NCBI RefSeq assembly: GCF_000369065.1
Contig: NZ_KB849799.1
Span: 369,522 to 433,521 of the forward strand
Direction of reading: 5' to 3'
From: Acinetobacter haemolyticus CIP 64.3 = MTCC 9819
GTDB lineage: Bacteria; Pseudomonadota; Gammaproteobacteria; Pseudomonadales; Moraxellaceae
DNA length: 64,000 bases
Under the pieces are notes generated by a model. It was not told the DNA's origin, did not search any database, and saw only the letters and a list, made by a program, of their open reading frames with translations. Both the position numbers and the translations under genes were made by a program. Positions 47,693 through 57,319 of this stretch are shown piece by piece (within the stretch, counting starts at the first letter, position 1; every line of letters begins with the position of its first letter).

Positions 47693-49681
47693 TTAAGCAG
47701 TCAGTTCTTTAACCGCAGCAACAACAGCTTCAGTCGTAATACCGAAGAACTGGAACAAGTCTTTTGCTGGTGCAGATTCGCCGTAAGTGGTCATACCGAT
47801 CACTTTGCCATCTAAACCAACAAATTTCCACCAGTAATCCACATGAGCAGCTTCAACCGCTACACGTGCACGAATATGTGCAGGTAATACAGCTTCACGG
47901 TATGCAGCATCTTGCTTCATGAATTCTTCAGCACATGGCATAGACACGACACGCACACCTTCAAGTTGTGCATATGCTTCCATTGCCAATGAAACTTCAG
48001 AACCAGTCGCAATGATGATTGCTTTCAACTCACCTTTTTCTTCAGCAAGCACATAACCACCTTTTGCAACGTTTTGAATTTGAGCTTCATTACGTGCTTG
48101 GAATGGTAAGTTTTGACGAGAGAAAATGAGTGCTGTCGGACCATCTTTACGCTCAAGCGCAGATTTCCAAGAAACAGCAGCTTCAACTGTGTCACATGGA
48201 CGCCAAGTATTTAAGTTTGGTGTACCGCGCAATGATGCAATTTGTTCGATTGGTTGATGCGTAGGACCATCTTCACCTAAACCAATTGAGTCATGCGTAT
48301 AAACATGAATCACGCGTTGCTTCATTAATGCTGACATACGCACTGCATTACGTGCATATTCCATAAACATCAAGAATGTAGCAACGTAAGGAACAAAACC
48401 ACCGTGTAAAGCTACACCGTTTGCAATTGCCGTCATACCGAATTCACGAACACCATAGTAAACATAGTTGCCCGCTGGATTTTCTTGTACGCCTTGGCAA
48501 CCTTTCCAAAGCGTTAAGTTAGAACCAGCTAAATCGGCAGAACCACCCAATAATTCAGGAAGTAATGGACCAAATGCTTGCAATGTATTTTGGCTTGCTT
48601 TACGTGTCGCAATGGTTTCAGCTTTAGCATTAGTTTCAGCAATGAAAGCATCTGCTTTTGCAGCAAAATCAGCAGGTAAGTCACCGTTGATACGACGTAG
48701 CAATTCAGTTGCTTCAGTTGGATATTTTGCTTGGTATTGAGCAAACAATTCATTCCAAGCGGCTTCAGAAGTTTGACCTTTCGCTTTTGCATCCCAAGCA
48801 GCATAAACATCTTCAGGAATTACGAATGCATCTTCTTTCCAGCCCAATGCTTCACGCGTTAAAGCAATCTCATCTTTACCAAGTGGTGCACCGTGGCAAT
48901 CTTCTTTACCTTGTTTATTCGGTGAACCTAAACCAATAATCGTTTTACAGATAATGATCGTTGGTTTATTGCTTTCTGCTTTCGCTTCAACAGTTGCTTG
49001 GCGAATTGCATCAGCATCATGCCCGTCTACACGAAGTACTTGCCAGCCATAAGCATTAAAGCGCTGTTCAGTATCGTCACTAAACCAACCTTCAACTTCA
49101 CCGTCAATCGAAATACCATTGTCATCATAGTAAACAACGAGCTTACCAAGACCTAAAGTCCCTGCAAGTGAACATGCTTCATGTGAAATACCTTCCATCA
49201 AGCAGCCATCACCTAAGAAACAGTAAGTGAAGTGATCAACAACGTTTAAACCATCTTTGTTAAATTGTGCAGCTAAAGTTTTTTCAGCTAAAGCAAAACC
49301 AACTGCATTGGCAATACCCTGACCTAACGGACCAGTTGTCGTTTCAATACCCGGTGCATAGCCTAATTCTGGATGACCAGGAGTTTTAGAGTGTAATTGA
49401 CGGAATTGTTTTAAATCTTCAATAGACAAATCATATCCCGTCAAATGTAGCAACGCATATTGCAACATTGAGCCATGACCATTTGACAATACGAAACGGT
49501 CACGGTTTGCCCATTGTGGGTTTGTCGGGTTGTGATTTAAAAATTCACGCCAAACTACGTCAGCGATATCTGCCATCCCCATTGGAGCACCAGGATGCCC
49601 TGAGTTTGCTTGTTGCACAGCATCCATAGCCAAGACACGAATTGCATTTGCAATACGACGTTCATTTAAAGGGGTTGTCAT
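47693..49681 (-). CDS. tkt: Transketolase
   Basis: The 662-residue thiamine-diphosphate enzyme moves two-carbon units between sugar phosphates in the pentose phosphate pathway. Motifs: [19 protein letters not shown], the ThDP/Mg site [34 protein letters not shown], and the pyrimidine domain [19 protein letters not shown] and [15 protein letters not shown]. Length matches E. coli TktA (663). It is divergent from metK. Confidence 0.97.
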   Translation of the reverse strand: MTTPLNERRIANAIRVLAMDAVQQANSGHPGAPMGMADIADVVWREFLNHNPTNPQWANRDRFVLSNGHGSMLQYALLHLTGYDLSIEDLKQFRQLHSKTPGHPELGYAPGIETTTGPLGQGIANAVGFALAEKTLAAQFNKDGLNVVDHFTYCFLGDGCLMEGISHEACSLAGTLGLGKLVVYYDDNGISIDGEVEGWFSDDTEQRFNAYGWQVLRVDGHDADAIRQATVEAKAESNKPTIIICKTIIGLGSPNKQGKEDCHGAPLGKDEIALTREALGWKEDAFVIPEDVYAAWDAKAKGQTSEAAWNELFAQYQAKYPTEATELLRRINGDLPADFAAKADAFIAETNAKAETIATRKASQNTLQAFGPLLPELLGGSADLAGSNLTLWKGCQGVQENPAGNYVYYGVREFGMTAIANGVALHGGFVPYVATFLMFMEYARNAVRMSALMKQRVIHVYTHDSIGLGEDGPTHQPIEQIASLRGTPNLNTWRPCDTVEAAVSWKSALERKDGPTALIFSRQNLPFQARNEAQIQNVAKGGYVLAEEKGELKAIIIATGSEVSLAMEAYAQLEGVRVVSMPCAEEFMKQDAAYREAVLPAHIRARVAVEAAHVDYWWKFVGLDGKVIGMTTYGESAPAKDLFQFFGITTEAVVAAVKELTA

Positions 49682-50062
49682 AAGTCAGAATCCGATTAAA
49701 TCAATAAGAAAAGAAGATGAGAAAACATCTTTCAAAAACTGCGACTATTGTCTTAAAAAAACAAGATGGGGTAAAGTGCAATACACGATATTTCTTATAT
49801 TTTGATCGTTCAAATACAATTCTTTATGTAAATGCTCACAGGATAAACATTTGTTCAAAGGTATTCTTTCAAAAAGTACATCAGCAATTCAGAAAAACTT
49901 TATCAATTAAAGCTTTAATATTAGTTTTTCTGATACACATATCAATAAAAACACAATGAAAATGAAATAAATTCATGCTTTTTGGTCAGCTTATGCTAGT
50001 CCTATCCGCCAAGTCGATGTAACATACTCTGTCTTTTTGAAAATACCAATGATAGGACGTTC
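49682..50062. other. Divergent control region between tkt and metK
   Basis: 381 bp without a convincing gene; it must contain both promoters. An 80-codon frame (49717-49959) is present but lacks family resemblance. No SAM riboswitch structure was recognised ahead of metK. Confidence 0.45.
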
Positions 50063-51229
50063 ATGCGCGAGTATGCTGTTTTTACTTCAGAATCTGTAAG
50101 CGAAGGTCATCCAGATAAAATGGCTGACCAGATTAGTGATGCGATTTTAGATGCAATCCTAAAAGAAGACCCGTATGCGCGTGTCGCTTGTGAAACATTA
50201 GTAAAAACAGGTGCTGTTGTTCTTGCTGGTGAAATCACAACAACTGCAAATGTGGACTTTGAAGCGATTGTACGTCAAACCGTAAATGGTATTGGTTATC
50301 ACCACTCAGATTTGGGTTTTGATGGTTCAACCTGTGCTGTAATCAACATGATCGGTAAACAATCTCCTGAGATTGCTCAAGGTGTTGATCGTCAAAAGCC
50401 AGAAGATCAAGGTGCTGGTGACCAAGGTCTTATGTTTGGTTATGCAAGCCGTGAGACAGATGTACTCATGCCTGCCCCAATCTCTTATGCACACCGTTTA
50501 ATGGAACGCCAAGCTGAATTACGCCGTTCAGGTGCTCTACCTTGGTTACGTCCAGATGCGAAAAGCCAAGTAACATTTGCTTATGAAAATGGCAGACCTG
50601 TGCGCTTAGATGCAGTTGTACTCTCAACTCAACATGACCCCGAAATTTCACAAATTCAACTCAAAGAAGCAGTGATTGAAGAAATTGTTAAACCAATCAT
50701 TCCTGCTGAGATGTTTCATGCTGGAACTAAATTCCACATTAACCCAACGGGTATGTTTGTGATTGGCGGTCCTGTTGGTGACTGTGGTTTAACTGGTCGT
50801 AAAATTATTGTAGATACCTACGGCGGTATGGCACGTCATGGCGGCGGTGCTTTCTCTGGTAAAGATCCATCGAAAGTGGACCGTTCAGCTGCTTATGCTG
50901 GCCGTTATGTTGCAAAAAACATTGTTGCCGCTGGTTTAGCTGACAAATGTGAAATCCAAGTAAGTTATGCAATTGGTGTTGCAGAACCGACATCTATCTC
51001 GATCAATACTTTTAATACAGGCAAAGTATCAGACGAGTTAATCGTGCAATTGGTTCGTGAACATTTTGACTTACGTCCTTATGGCATTACACGTATGCTA
51101 AATCTGATTCAACCGATGTACAAACAAACAGCAGCTTATGGTCATTTCGGTCGTGAAGGCTCTGACACTGCATTTACATGGGAAAAAACAGATAAAGTTG
51201 ACATCCTAAAAGATGCCGCAGGATTGTAA
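50063..51229 (+). CDS. metK: S-adenosylmethionine synthetase
   Basis: The 388-residue enzyme makes SAM from methionine and ATP. Signatures: [20 protein letters not shown] near the N-terminus, [12 protein letters not shown] and [20 protein letters not shown]. Length and motifs match E. coli MetK (384). TAGGACG lies ahead of the ATG. A strong terminator follows. Confidence 0.97.
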   Translation: MREYAVFTSESVSEGHPDKMADQISDAILDAILKEDPYARVACETLVKTGAVVLAGEITTTANVDFEAIVRQTVNGIGYHHSDLGFDGSTCAVINMIGKQSPEIAQGVDRQKPEDQGAGDQGLMFGYASRETDVLMPAPISYAHRLMERQAELRRSGALPWLRPDAKSQVTFAYENGRPVRLDAVVLSTQHDPEISQIQLKEAVIEEIVKPIIPAEMFHAGTKFHINPTGMFVIGGPVGDCGLTGRKIIVDTYGGMARHGGGAFSGKDPSKVDRSAAYAGRYVAKNIVAAGLADKCEIQVSYAIGVAEPTSISINTFNTGKVSDELIVQLVREHFDLRPYGITRMLNLIQPMYKQTAAYGHFGREGSDTAFTWEKTDKVDILKDAAGL

Positions 51230-51251
51230 TCCTCAAATCTTAGAGTAGCTC

Positions 51252-51284
51252 AAAGCTCACAGTACAAGCTGTGAGCTTTTTTTA
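51252..51284 (+). terminator. Rho-independent terminator of metK
   Basis: AAAGCTCACAG and CTGTGAGCTTT form an 11-bp stem followed by a T-run; it also could serve the convergent zinc-ribbon gene. Confidence 0.92.
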
Positions 51285-51300
51285 TTCCTAGTGAAAATAT

Positions 51301-51558
51301 CTAGTTTTTGGGATGTGTATTTTCATGTTTAAAAATTTCAAATAGTGAATTTTTTTGCATGACTTGATCTTCATGGTTCTGCTGAACATAAACATGTACA
51401 ACTTTGGCAATCACCACCACAACTAAACAAGCAGCAATACAAAACATCCATAAGCCATATGGACTACGAATATGTTGTGAACCGCAATACGGACACTCTT
51501 TGTCTGTCGATGCAACAACCTTGTCACAACACGCACAATGATATTGAGATAACATCAT
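51301..51558 (-). CDS. Small zinc-ribbon membrane protein, unknown function
   Basis: An 85-residue protein with two CXXC knuckles (HCACCDK and CPYCGS) forming a probable zinc ribbon, then one membrane helix (WMFCIAACLVVVVIAKVVHV) and a polar tail. Two tandem ATGs follow an AGGA ribosome site. No family assigned; the topology resembles small regulators or assembly factors but gives no function. Confidence 0.72.
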   Translation of the reverse strand: MMLSQYHCACCDKVVASTDKECPYCGSQHIRSPYGLWMFCIAACLVVVVIAKVVHVYVQQNHEDQVMQKNSLFEIFKHENTHPKN

Positions 51559-51798
51559 TTATCCTCCCACTTCTTATTTTTTATTTTCATTTGGTAGCAG
51601 TTTTACGACCATAACTTCATCCTATGAGAAAAAAAATAAGAATTCAATCAAGATTACTCAGATGTAAAATCAAAGTAACAAAATTTTATGACAATTTTAT
51701 GTGATATTTGACTTGCATACAGAACTGTACTCAATGTGATTACAAAGCAATTGTTTGCTAAAATACTTTTTTAAAACTTGATTACAGGATCAAATCTG

Positions 51799-51972
51799 AT
51801 GACCCAACTGATTAACAAAGGCGGATTTCGAGAGCGCGCCAATCGTAGTCGCAGTTACAAACAATCGGAAAATAAAGTTACTACGCTCACAACCAGCCAA
51901 TACCAACCTCAAATCCCCAAAACCACCTCAGAAGCAGAAGAAAAGCCACTTAAATCAAAAGATGAGCAATAA
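51799..51972 (+). CDS. Small basic hypothetical protein
   Basis: A 57-residue protein from ATG 51799, preceded by CAGGATC, rich in Arg/Ser/Lys/Gln, beginning MTQLINKGGFRERANRSRSY and otherwise probably disordered. A small hairpin (CACAC...GTGTG, 51979-51997) follows. The ribosome site and terminator support expression; function unknown. Confidence 0.55.
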   Translation: MTQLINKGGFRERANRSRSYKQSENKVTTLTTSQYQPQIPKTTSEAEEKPLKSKDEQ

Positions 51973-52017
51973 AAAAACACACTATTTTGAAGTGTGCTTT
52001 TGTCATTTGTTTATATT

Positions 52018-52581
52018 TTAATTTACATCTTTAAATTCAATTTTCTTTTGCTCTGGTTTTACTTCTCTTGCTTCACCATCAATGATGGTTGAATCTTGAT
52101 ACTGACCGCCACCTTGCTGTCTTTGCATCTCTTGCATTTGGCGCATCATATCAGCAAAAGGATTTTGTCCTGCAGCACCGCCACCCATTCCATTCATCAT
52201 TTGATCCATCATCGCTTGCTGACGTTTTGCCATGGTTTTCATTAATGCATTACGAAGACCTGTTTGAACAGCAGGAATAAGCACGAGTACAGCTAACACA
52301 TCTGAAATTAATCCTGGAATCATTAATAAGAAACCAGACATAGCCAGTGCTATCTTTTTCGTTACTGCTGGATCACCACCAAGCTGCCCTGTCATTTGCA
52401 TTTGTTGTAATTGCGGCGGCATAATACTTGACGTGCTTGAACGCATAATATTTAGACCGATAAAGAAGGCGATAATAAACCAGAAGAATACGTACCACAT
52501 ACTCCCCACAAGGTCGCCCACGCCGATCCATACTAAAACTTCAGCAATTGTGCCAAATACCACGATAAGAAGTAGATTCAT
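52018..52581 (-). CDS. fxsA: FxsA family membrane protein
   Basis: The 187-residue protein has the FxsA domain: N-terminal membrane helices, LAMSGFLLMIPGLISDVLAVLVLIP visible as GFLLMIPGLISDVLAVL, and a cytoplasmic tail here unusually rich in Met, Gln and Gly (QQAMMDQMMNGMGGG). E. coli FxsA interferes with phage T7 F-exclusion when overproduced; its normal role is unknown. Confidence 0.88.
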   Translation of the reverse strand: MNLLLIVVFGTIAEVLVWIGVGDLVGSMWYVFFWFIIAFFIGLNIMRSSTSSIMPPQLQQMQMTGQLGGDPAVTKKIALAMSGFLLMIPGLISDVLAVLVLIPAVQTGLRNALMKTMAKRQQAMMDQMMNGMGGGAAGQNPFADMMRQMQEMQRQQGGGQYQDSTIIDGEAREVKPEQKKIEFKDVN

Positions 52582-52780
52582 GTCAAAGCTTCGTCTATCT
52601 CAGAAGGTTGAAAAAATGTGCAGCACAGAGTTTATAAAAGTAAAGCCAGTACAGCAAATAAAAAATAACTAATTAAAGAGATGGGTACTTTTTTGGATTT
52701 ATCAAGTCTTCGATGTTTCACAGATATAAAAAAGCTCCCAATCAAATATTTTTAATTGAGAGCCATAAATGATTTATGTT

Positions 52781-53215
52781 TTAACCACAACTTGCATGGG
52801 TAATCTTTTTAGATTTTGGATCTACGGTAACCGTAACACGATTTTCACGATAGTCCATCGTTACAGGTTGATTTGGTCCGATACTACGTACAATTTCAGA
52901 TTTGGTTTTTTCTTTAATTTGTGCTTCCGTTAAACCTGTTTGACCGACTAATTTTTGTGCTTCATCAGCTAAACATTTAGGTTGGCTCGCACGGAAAAGC
53001 TCCCACTCTTCAACCACTTGACCATTTGGTAGTTTACAGTAACCAACTTGTCCATTTGCTTCGTTGCGAATTTCTAGTTGACCACCCTGTTCAACACAAT
53101 ATTTACTTGCAGGATTCGCCATTCCAATTTTTGGTGGTGTCATTTCACTGCTTGGTGTAGATGTACATGCGGCAAGTGAAGTCATCATTAAACCTAAAAA
53201 TAAGATCTTTTTCAT
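52781..53215 (-). CDS. Lipoprotein with DUF333 and I78-inhibitor-like domains
   Basis: A 144-residue protein with lipobox LAAC (Cys at residue 17). Next is DUF333 (MANPASKYCVEQGGQLEIR, GYCKLPNGQVVEEWELFR), then a C-terminal part resembling peptidase inhibitor I78 (LVGQTGLTEAQIKE, VRSIGPNQPVTMDYRENRV, and a final Cys). The fusion suggests an envelope-anchored protease inhibitor or its relative. Family calls are from pattern memory. Confidence 0.8.
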   Translation of the reverse strand: MKKILFLGLMMTSLAACTSTPSSEMTPPKIGMANPASKYCVEQGGQLEIRNEANGQVGYCKLPNGQVVEEWELFRASQPKCLADEAQKLVGQTGLTEAQIKEKTKSEIVRSIGPNQPVTMDYRENRVTVTVDPKSKKITHASCG

Positions 53216-53328
53216 AAGTTTGAATTCTTAAATTTGAAAAAAATAAGATATCAAAAATGATAAATTATTATGTCTATGATTTGAAACAGAAAGTATTATT
53301 TCTGATCTAAACTCATAGTTTTGCTTAA

Positions 53329-53490
53329 TTACTGAATAATCACATACTCTAGCCGAATAGCCTCATCAACTAAATAGTGATCCTTAATCATATAAAAATA
53401 GGGTGCTGCGCTTATCCACTCATCCATTGCAATAATCGCTTTCGTATATCCCTTTTCAGCAGAAAAATCTTTTATTTGTATAATGTCCAT
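53329..53490 (-). CDS. Small ORF (53 aa), unknown
   Basis: A 53-residue frame from ATG 53490, with AAAGGAAT eight bases upstream, begins MDIIQIKDFSAEKGYTKAII and ends LEYVIIQ. Composition is normal for a soluble protein with amphipathic helices. No family recognised. The good ribosome site is the main support. Confidence 0.5.
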   Translation of the reverse strand: MDIIQIKDFSAEKGYTKAIIAMDEWISAAPYFYMIKDHYLVDEAIRLEYVIIQ

Positions 53491-53599
53491 TGGCTTATTC
53501 CTTTTACTATAAGCCTTACATATTAAATAAAAAGCACGATTATTAAAAATAAATATAGGTGATCATTCATTCAACGAATAGAAATACTGCATAAATAAA

Positions 53600-53620
53600 A
53601 AGCACCATGAAGGTGCTTTA
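53600..53620 (-). terminator. Terminator of a leftward small transcript
   Basis: AAGCACC and GGTGCTT form a stem with a short loop; on the minus strand it is followed by a T-run (the A-run at 53596-53601). It ends the transcript of the 39-residue ORF. Confidence 0.75.
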
Positions 53621-53624
53621 TCTC

Positions 53625-53744
53625 TCAGAGACTCGTTGCAATCAAAATCACTAGACTAAACAACAACGTTCCCATAGATCGCTTACAACAATGTACATGT
53701 ATCTCTTGCTCAAACCCATGAGCATACGGTTCTAAGTTTTCCAT
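53625..53744 (-). CDS. Small single-helix ORF (39 aa), unknown
   Basis: A 39-residue frame from ATG 53744 starts MENLEPYAHGFEQEIHVHCC and ends in a hydrophobic helix (GTLLFSLVILIATSL). A rho-independent terminator begins only five bases after its stop, which supports expression of a short leftward transcript. The ribosome site is weak (TAAAGTG). Confidence 0.5.
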   Translation of the reverse strand: MENLEPYAHGFEQEIHVHCCKRSMGTLLFSLVILIATSL

Positions 53745-53997
53745 CACTTTAGCACTCTTTAAATGTACTACACTTATTAATTTGCCTAAAAAAATAATGA
53801 AATGAAATTAGCAAAAGGTCGTATACCCATTTAATGTATTTTCTTAAAAATTTAATTCATTTGTGACAATATTTGTCTCAATCATCCACTACACCCCAAA
53901 TCTACTCGTCCGAAAAATAAATTATGTCACTTGAAAAAAGCTTAACATTCAGTGCACTATAAATACATAGCAAAGGCCAGTTAAAGAAGTTAAGTGT

Positions 53998-55044
53998 ATG
54001 AATAAAACTATTATTATTTTACCTTTAATGCTGGCTGTGTCTAGCTGCACACTTTTGCCGAAAATAGAAAACAATGCGAGCAACTTCGAAAAATTTAAGG
54101 GATTTAAAATTATGGATATCCCTAGAGAAGATGTAAACGTTGGAGCACAGTGGCAACAAGGTTTTGGTCCAACAGGTGAAGCAGCCAATCCAGAAAACCT
54201 GATATCCACCAAGTCGTACACAATAATTGATTCCAAGACTCAATTCGGTGTAGAAATAATAAGTAATTTTTATAAGATCTTAAATTTATCACCTATAGCT
54301 CAAAACCATACAAGCGTTTTATTAGAAGATATTAAAATCGTTACAGTCAAAAACTTAACTGAGCTAGATCTTTCCGCGAACACTCAGGTACTCTATGAAG
54401 CAATCAGTGTCGGCAATATATCAATAAAAACAGATAGCAGCTACGCTGCAGAAGTAGAATCTGCGCTCCTAAAAAAATTTGGTAATAGCAATATCTCCCT
54501 CAATAGTCACAAACTAAGCTCTAAAAAAATTAACGCTAATGATCTCTTCGTAGCTTATCGTGTTGTCGCAATGGGAAAACCCACTATCACTGAAAAAACA
54601 AAACGTTTTACTGAAGGATCTATTCAAATTGATGATTTTATTATCAACTTAAATCCTAATGCGGCTATTAATTGTATGTGTGGAAAGTATGCCATCGGTA
54701 ATGGCCCAACTTTTCAAGAAAAAAGACAATGTGAAATACAACACCCTTTGAAAGTCTCAGTTGAAAATCACTTGTTAGGAAAAACAGCCAGTGGTGGTAT
54801 GAAGAAACTTTTTGACATCCCATGGAATAGAACAACTCAAGATTATCAAAACATTCATACTTCTCAACACAATGCCTCATATAAAGTTGAGAAGATTCAA
54901 ATAAATGCCGTCTTAAACTCCAAAGCAGTAAATAGTTGCTTATTTATACAAGGGAGTACTTTTTATGACCGTAGTAATATTAAATTAGTCACAATTACCT
55001 ATCCAATCCACCCTGTCCAAAAACCTGTTGCCAGTGGCTGGTAA
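53998..55044 (+). CDS. Putative lipoprotein, 348 aa, unknown function
   Basis: The protein has a short signal with lipobox VSSC (Cys at residue 17), then a Lys/Asn/Ser-rich body with no recognised domain. A Cys-rich patch (NCMCGKYAIGNG and KRQCEIQHP) near residue 225 may form disulfides or bind metal. The gene is AT-rich and stands alone between small ORFs and the cold-shock genes, hinting at acquisition. Confidence 0.72.
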   Translation: MNKTIIILPLMLAVSSCTLLPKIENNASNFEKFKGFKIMDIPREDVNVGAQWQQGFGPTGEAANPENLISTKSYTIIDSKTQFGVEIISNFYKILNLSPIAQNHTSVLLEDIKIVTVKNLTELDLSANTQVLYEAISVGNISIKTDSSYAAEVESALLKKFGNSNISLNSHKLSSKKINANDLFVAYRVVAMGKPTITEKTKRFTEGSIQIDDFIINLNPNAAINCMCGKYAIGNGPTFQEKRQCEIQHPLKVSVENHLLGKTASGGMKKLFDIPWNRTTQDYQNIHTSQHNASYKVEKIQINAVLNSKAVNSCLFIQGSTFYDRSNIKLVTITYPIHPVQKPVASGW

Positions 55045-55100
55045 TCAAGCTAAATACAACCAGCTCATCACTTGCGATCATTTTTCGCATAATCAACACA

Positions 55101-55127
55101 AAGAAGCCCACAAATCGCGGGCTTCTT
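55101..55127. terminator. Bidirectional terminator between lipoprotein and cold-shock gene
   Basis: AAGAAGCCC and GGGCTTCTT form a 9-bp stem between convergent genes. Confidence 0.8.
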
Positions 55128-55145
55128 TAAAGCTATTGCTGTGTT

Positions 55146-55358
55146 TTAAGGCACAACAGTAATACCTGTTGCTTGTGGTCCTTTCTTACCATCAGTGATC
55201 GTAAAAGTAACTCTTTGACCTTCATGTAAAACTTTAAAGCCAGTACTTTGAATTTCACTGAAATGTGCAAAAACATCTTGTCCAGAGTCTGCATGAATAA
55301 AGCCAAAACCTTTAGTTTCGTTGAACCACTTCACTGTACCAGTAACAGTATTAGACAT
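55146..55358 (-). CDS. Cold-shock domain protein (first of two)
   Basis: The 70-residue single-domain protein has RNP1 KGFGFI and RNP2 VFAHF, starting [17 protein letters not shown]. Such proteins melt RNA structure at low temperature. A near copy lies 300 bp to the right in the same orientation. An untranslated leader up to ~250 bp is possible, as is usual for cspA genes. Confidence 0.95.
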   Translation of the reverse strand: MSNTVTGTVKWFNETKGFGFIHADSGQDVFAHFSEIQSTGFKVLHEGQRVTFTITDGKKGPQATGITVVP

Positions 55359-55371
55359 ATCTTTAACCTAT

Positions 55372-55611
55372 TTTTAAAAATGGAGGGTGCTTAGCAGCAA
55401 GCAACTTGGAATCATAAACTCTGAGAAGAAATCTGATAAAACGAAAGGTTTGACTAAACTACGAAATGAAAAGATTTTTTGAATCAGCAGTCTTATTCTT
55501 CTAGTTAATATTTACTATACACGACTTTACTTTTTTTGCGCAATATCTATCTAGTCTAAGATGATGGTCTATTCTGAGGTTTATTATCGAAAAATCGTAA
55601 GAAAATAAAAC
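55372..55611. other. Intergenic between the two cold-shock genes
   Basis: No ORF supported. It should contain the promoter and structured leader of the left cold-shock gene. No cold-box sequence could be identified with confidence. Confidence 0.4.
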
Positions 55612-55643
55612 AAAAAAGCCTACATCGAAATGCAGGCTTTTTT
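55612..55643 (-). terminator. Terminator of the second cold-shock gene
   Basis: AAAAAAGCCTACAT and ATGCAGGCTTTTTT pair around a 4-nt loop with one mismatch, T-rich on both strands. Confidence 0.9.
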
Positions 55644-55661
55644 CGCTAAAAGTATTTTCTA

Positions 55662-55871
55662 TTAGATAACAGAGATACTAGTCGCTTGTGGTCCTTTCTT
55701 ACCTTGGCCAAGAACGAACGAAACACGTTGTCCTTCATGTAAAACTTTAAAACCATTGCTTTGGATTTCGCTGAAGTGAGCAAAAACGTCTTGCCCTGAA
55801 TCAGCTTGAATAAAACCAAAACCTTTAGTTTCGTTGAACCACTTCACAGTGCCAGTAACTGTATCAGACAT
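55662..55871 (-). CDS. Cold-shock domain protein (second of two)
   Basis: The 69-residue protein is nearly identical to the left copy through residue 48 (RNP1 KGFGFI, RNP2 VFAHF) and diverges mainly at the C-terminus (FVLGQGKKG versus FTITDGKKG). The pair is a tandem duplication with separate terminators, allowing separate expression. Confidence 0.95.
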   Translation of the reverse strand: MSDTVTGTVKWFNETKGFGFIQADSGQDVFAHFSEIQSNGFKVLHEGQRVSFVLGQGKKGPQATSISVI

Positions 55872-55981
55872 ACTTTTTAAACCTTTTAAACTTTGTTCAT
55901 TTATGAGTTAAATCTAGATTTGATATTTAGATTTAACTCAATCTATCTTTATTAAATAGATACTTCAAGTACAAAAACCAT

Positions 55982-56200
55982 CTAAGTCAATCGATATAAC
56001 TGATTAACCGAAGCATAAAAGCTTTTACCATCCAAGTTAAAGTCAACTTCTTGACCAGACTGCAACAGTACTTTCTTACCTACTTCTACCCATTTTGAAC
56101 CATTCAACGTATTTTGCTGACGCTTCAAAGGGATGATTTTCACACAAATTTCATTGCCATTACTGGCTTTGGCTATACGCCACTCATTAATAATTTTCAA
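55982..56200 (-). CDS. Small hypothetical protein
   Basis: A 72-residue, Lys/Asn-rich protein starting MKIINEWRIAKASNGNEICV with an alternating pattern like a small beta barrel. It lies 110 bp before the second cold-shock gene. No family recognised; length and codon use make it plausible. Confidence 0.6.
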   Translation of the reverse strand: MKIINEWRIAKASNGNEICVKIIPLKRQQNTLNGSKWVEVGKKVLLQSGQEVDFNLDGKSFYASVNQLYRLT

Positions 56201-56391
56201 TTCACTATACTCATTACTGAGCTCAGGTGATCGATTTAATTTACTACAATGCTAGACAGATGAGAGAGGAATACTACATTTCTAGAATCTAATAATTTTA
56301 GCTATATTTAGGTTTATTTAAGCTAAGGTAGCATGTGTTTGACGTATGGTTCAAACAACTACTTTCAATACATCACAGAGCAAAATTAATT

Positions 56392-56468
<77 letters not shown>

Positions 56469-56767
56469 TCAGCGAGTTAGCTTTATACGCCCATATCAAA
56501 TTTAATGCAAACATTTTCTATAAAATTCGTAAAATATTAAAAATATTGTTTAAAAATAATACGAATATGGGATTTTTTTACATTGTCGAGCATTTTTTGA
56601 AGAATATTTTTATTAGTGCTTTAATCGAGATATCAGCAAAAATAAAACTATTGCATTGAATCTTTGATCAATTATTCTCTTTTCGATTCTAAACTCTACA
56701 AAAAAAGAGTGCCGTCCTACAATGGCTATGTAACAATAGCAACACACTTATACTTTAATAGCGCTTC

Positions 56768-57313
56768 ATGTCACTGATTATTGGTATCGATCCTGGTTCC
56801 CGCTTAACAGGTTATGGCATTATCGAAAAAGACGGTAATAAACTCCGCTTTGTAGATGCAGGAACTATTCGAACAGAAACTCAAGAAATGCCTGAGCGTT
56901 TAAAACGTATTTTTGCAGGTGTGGAGCGAATTGTTAAATTTCATGGCCCTACAGAGGCTGCTGTAGAACAAGTCTTTATGGCGCAAAATCCAGATTCTGC
57001 GTTAAAGCTTGGTCAAGCACGTGGCGCAGCGATTGCAGCTTTAGTAAATTTAGATCTACAAGTGGCTGAGTATACTGCACGCCAGATTAAACAGTCTGTT
57101 GTAGGTTATGGGGCTGCTGATAAAGAACAAGTACAAATGATGGTGATGCGCTTATTGAACTTAACCATTAAGCCACAAGCCGATGCTGCGGATGCACTGG
57201 CTGCAGCCATTTGTCATGCTCACGCCTCAGGAAGTATGACTAAACTGGCCGTTTTAAATGCACTAGGTGGTATGGCACGTGGTCGGAGTCGCTCAAGTAC
57301 TAGACGGCGTTAG
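56768..57313 (+). CDS. ruvC: Holliday junction resolvase RuvC
   Basis: The 181-residue endonuclease resolves Holliday junctions with RuvAB. The acidic active site appears as Asp in [12 protein letters not shown] (residue 8), Glu in [12 protein letters not shown] and Asp residues in [13 protein letters not shown]. The length matches E. coli RuvC (173). ruvAB is not adjacent. It is convergent with the nnr gene. Confidence 0.96.
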   Translation: MSLIIGIDPGSRLTGYGIIEKDGNKLRFVDAGTIRTETQEMPERLKRIFAGVERIVKFHGPTEAAVEQVFMAQNPDSALKLGQARGAAIAALVNLDLQVAEYTARQIKQSVVGYGAADKEQVQMMVMRLLNLTIKPQADAADALAAAICHAHASGSMTKLAVLNALGGMARGRSRSSTRRR

Positions 57314-57319
57314 GTTAAT

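Noticed and set aside
49717-49959. 80-codon ORF between tkt and metK
   Set aside because: Lys/Phe/Ile-rich, no family resemblance, occupies the divergent promoter region.
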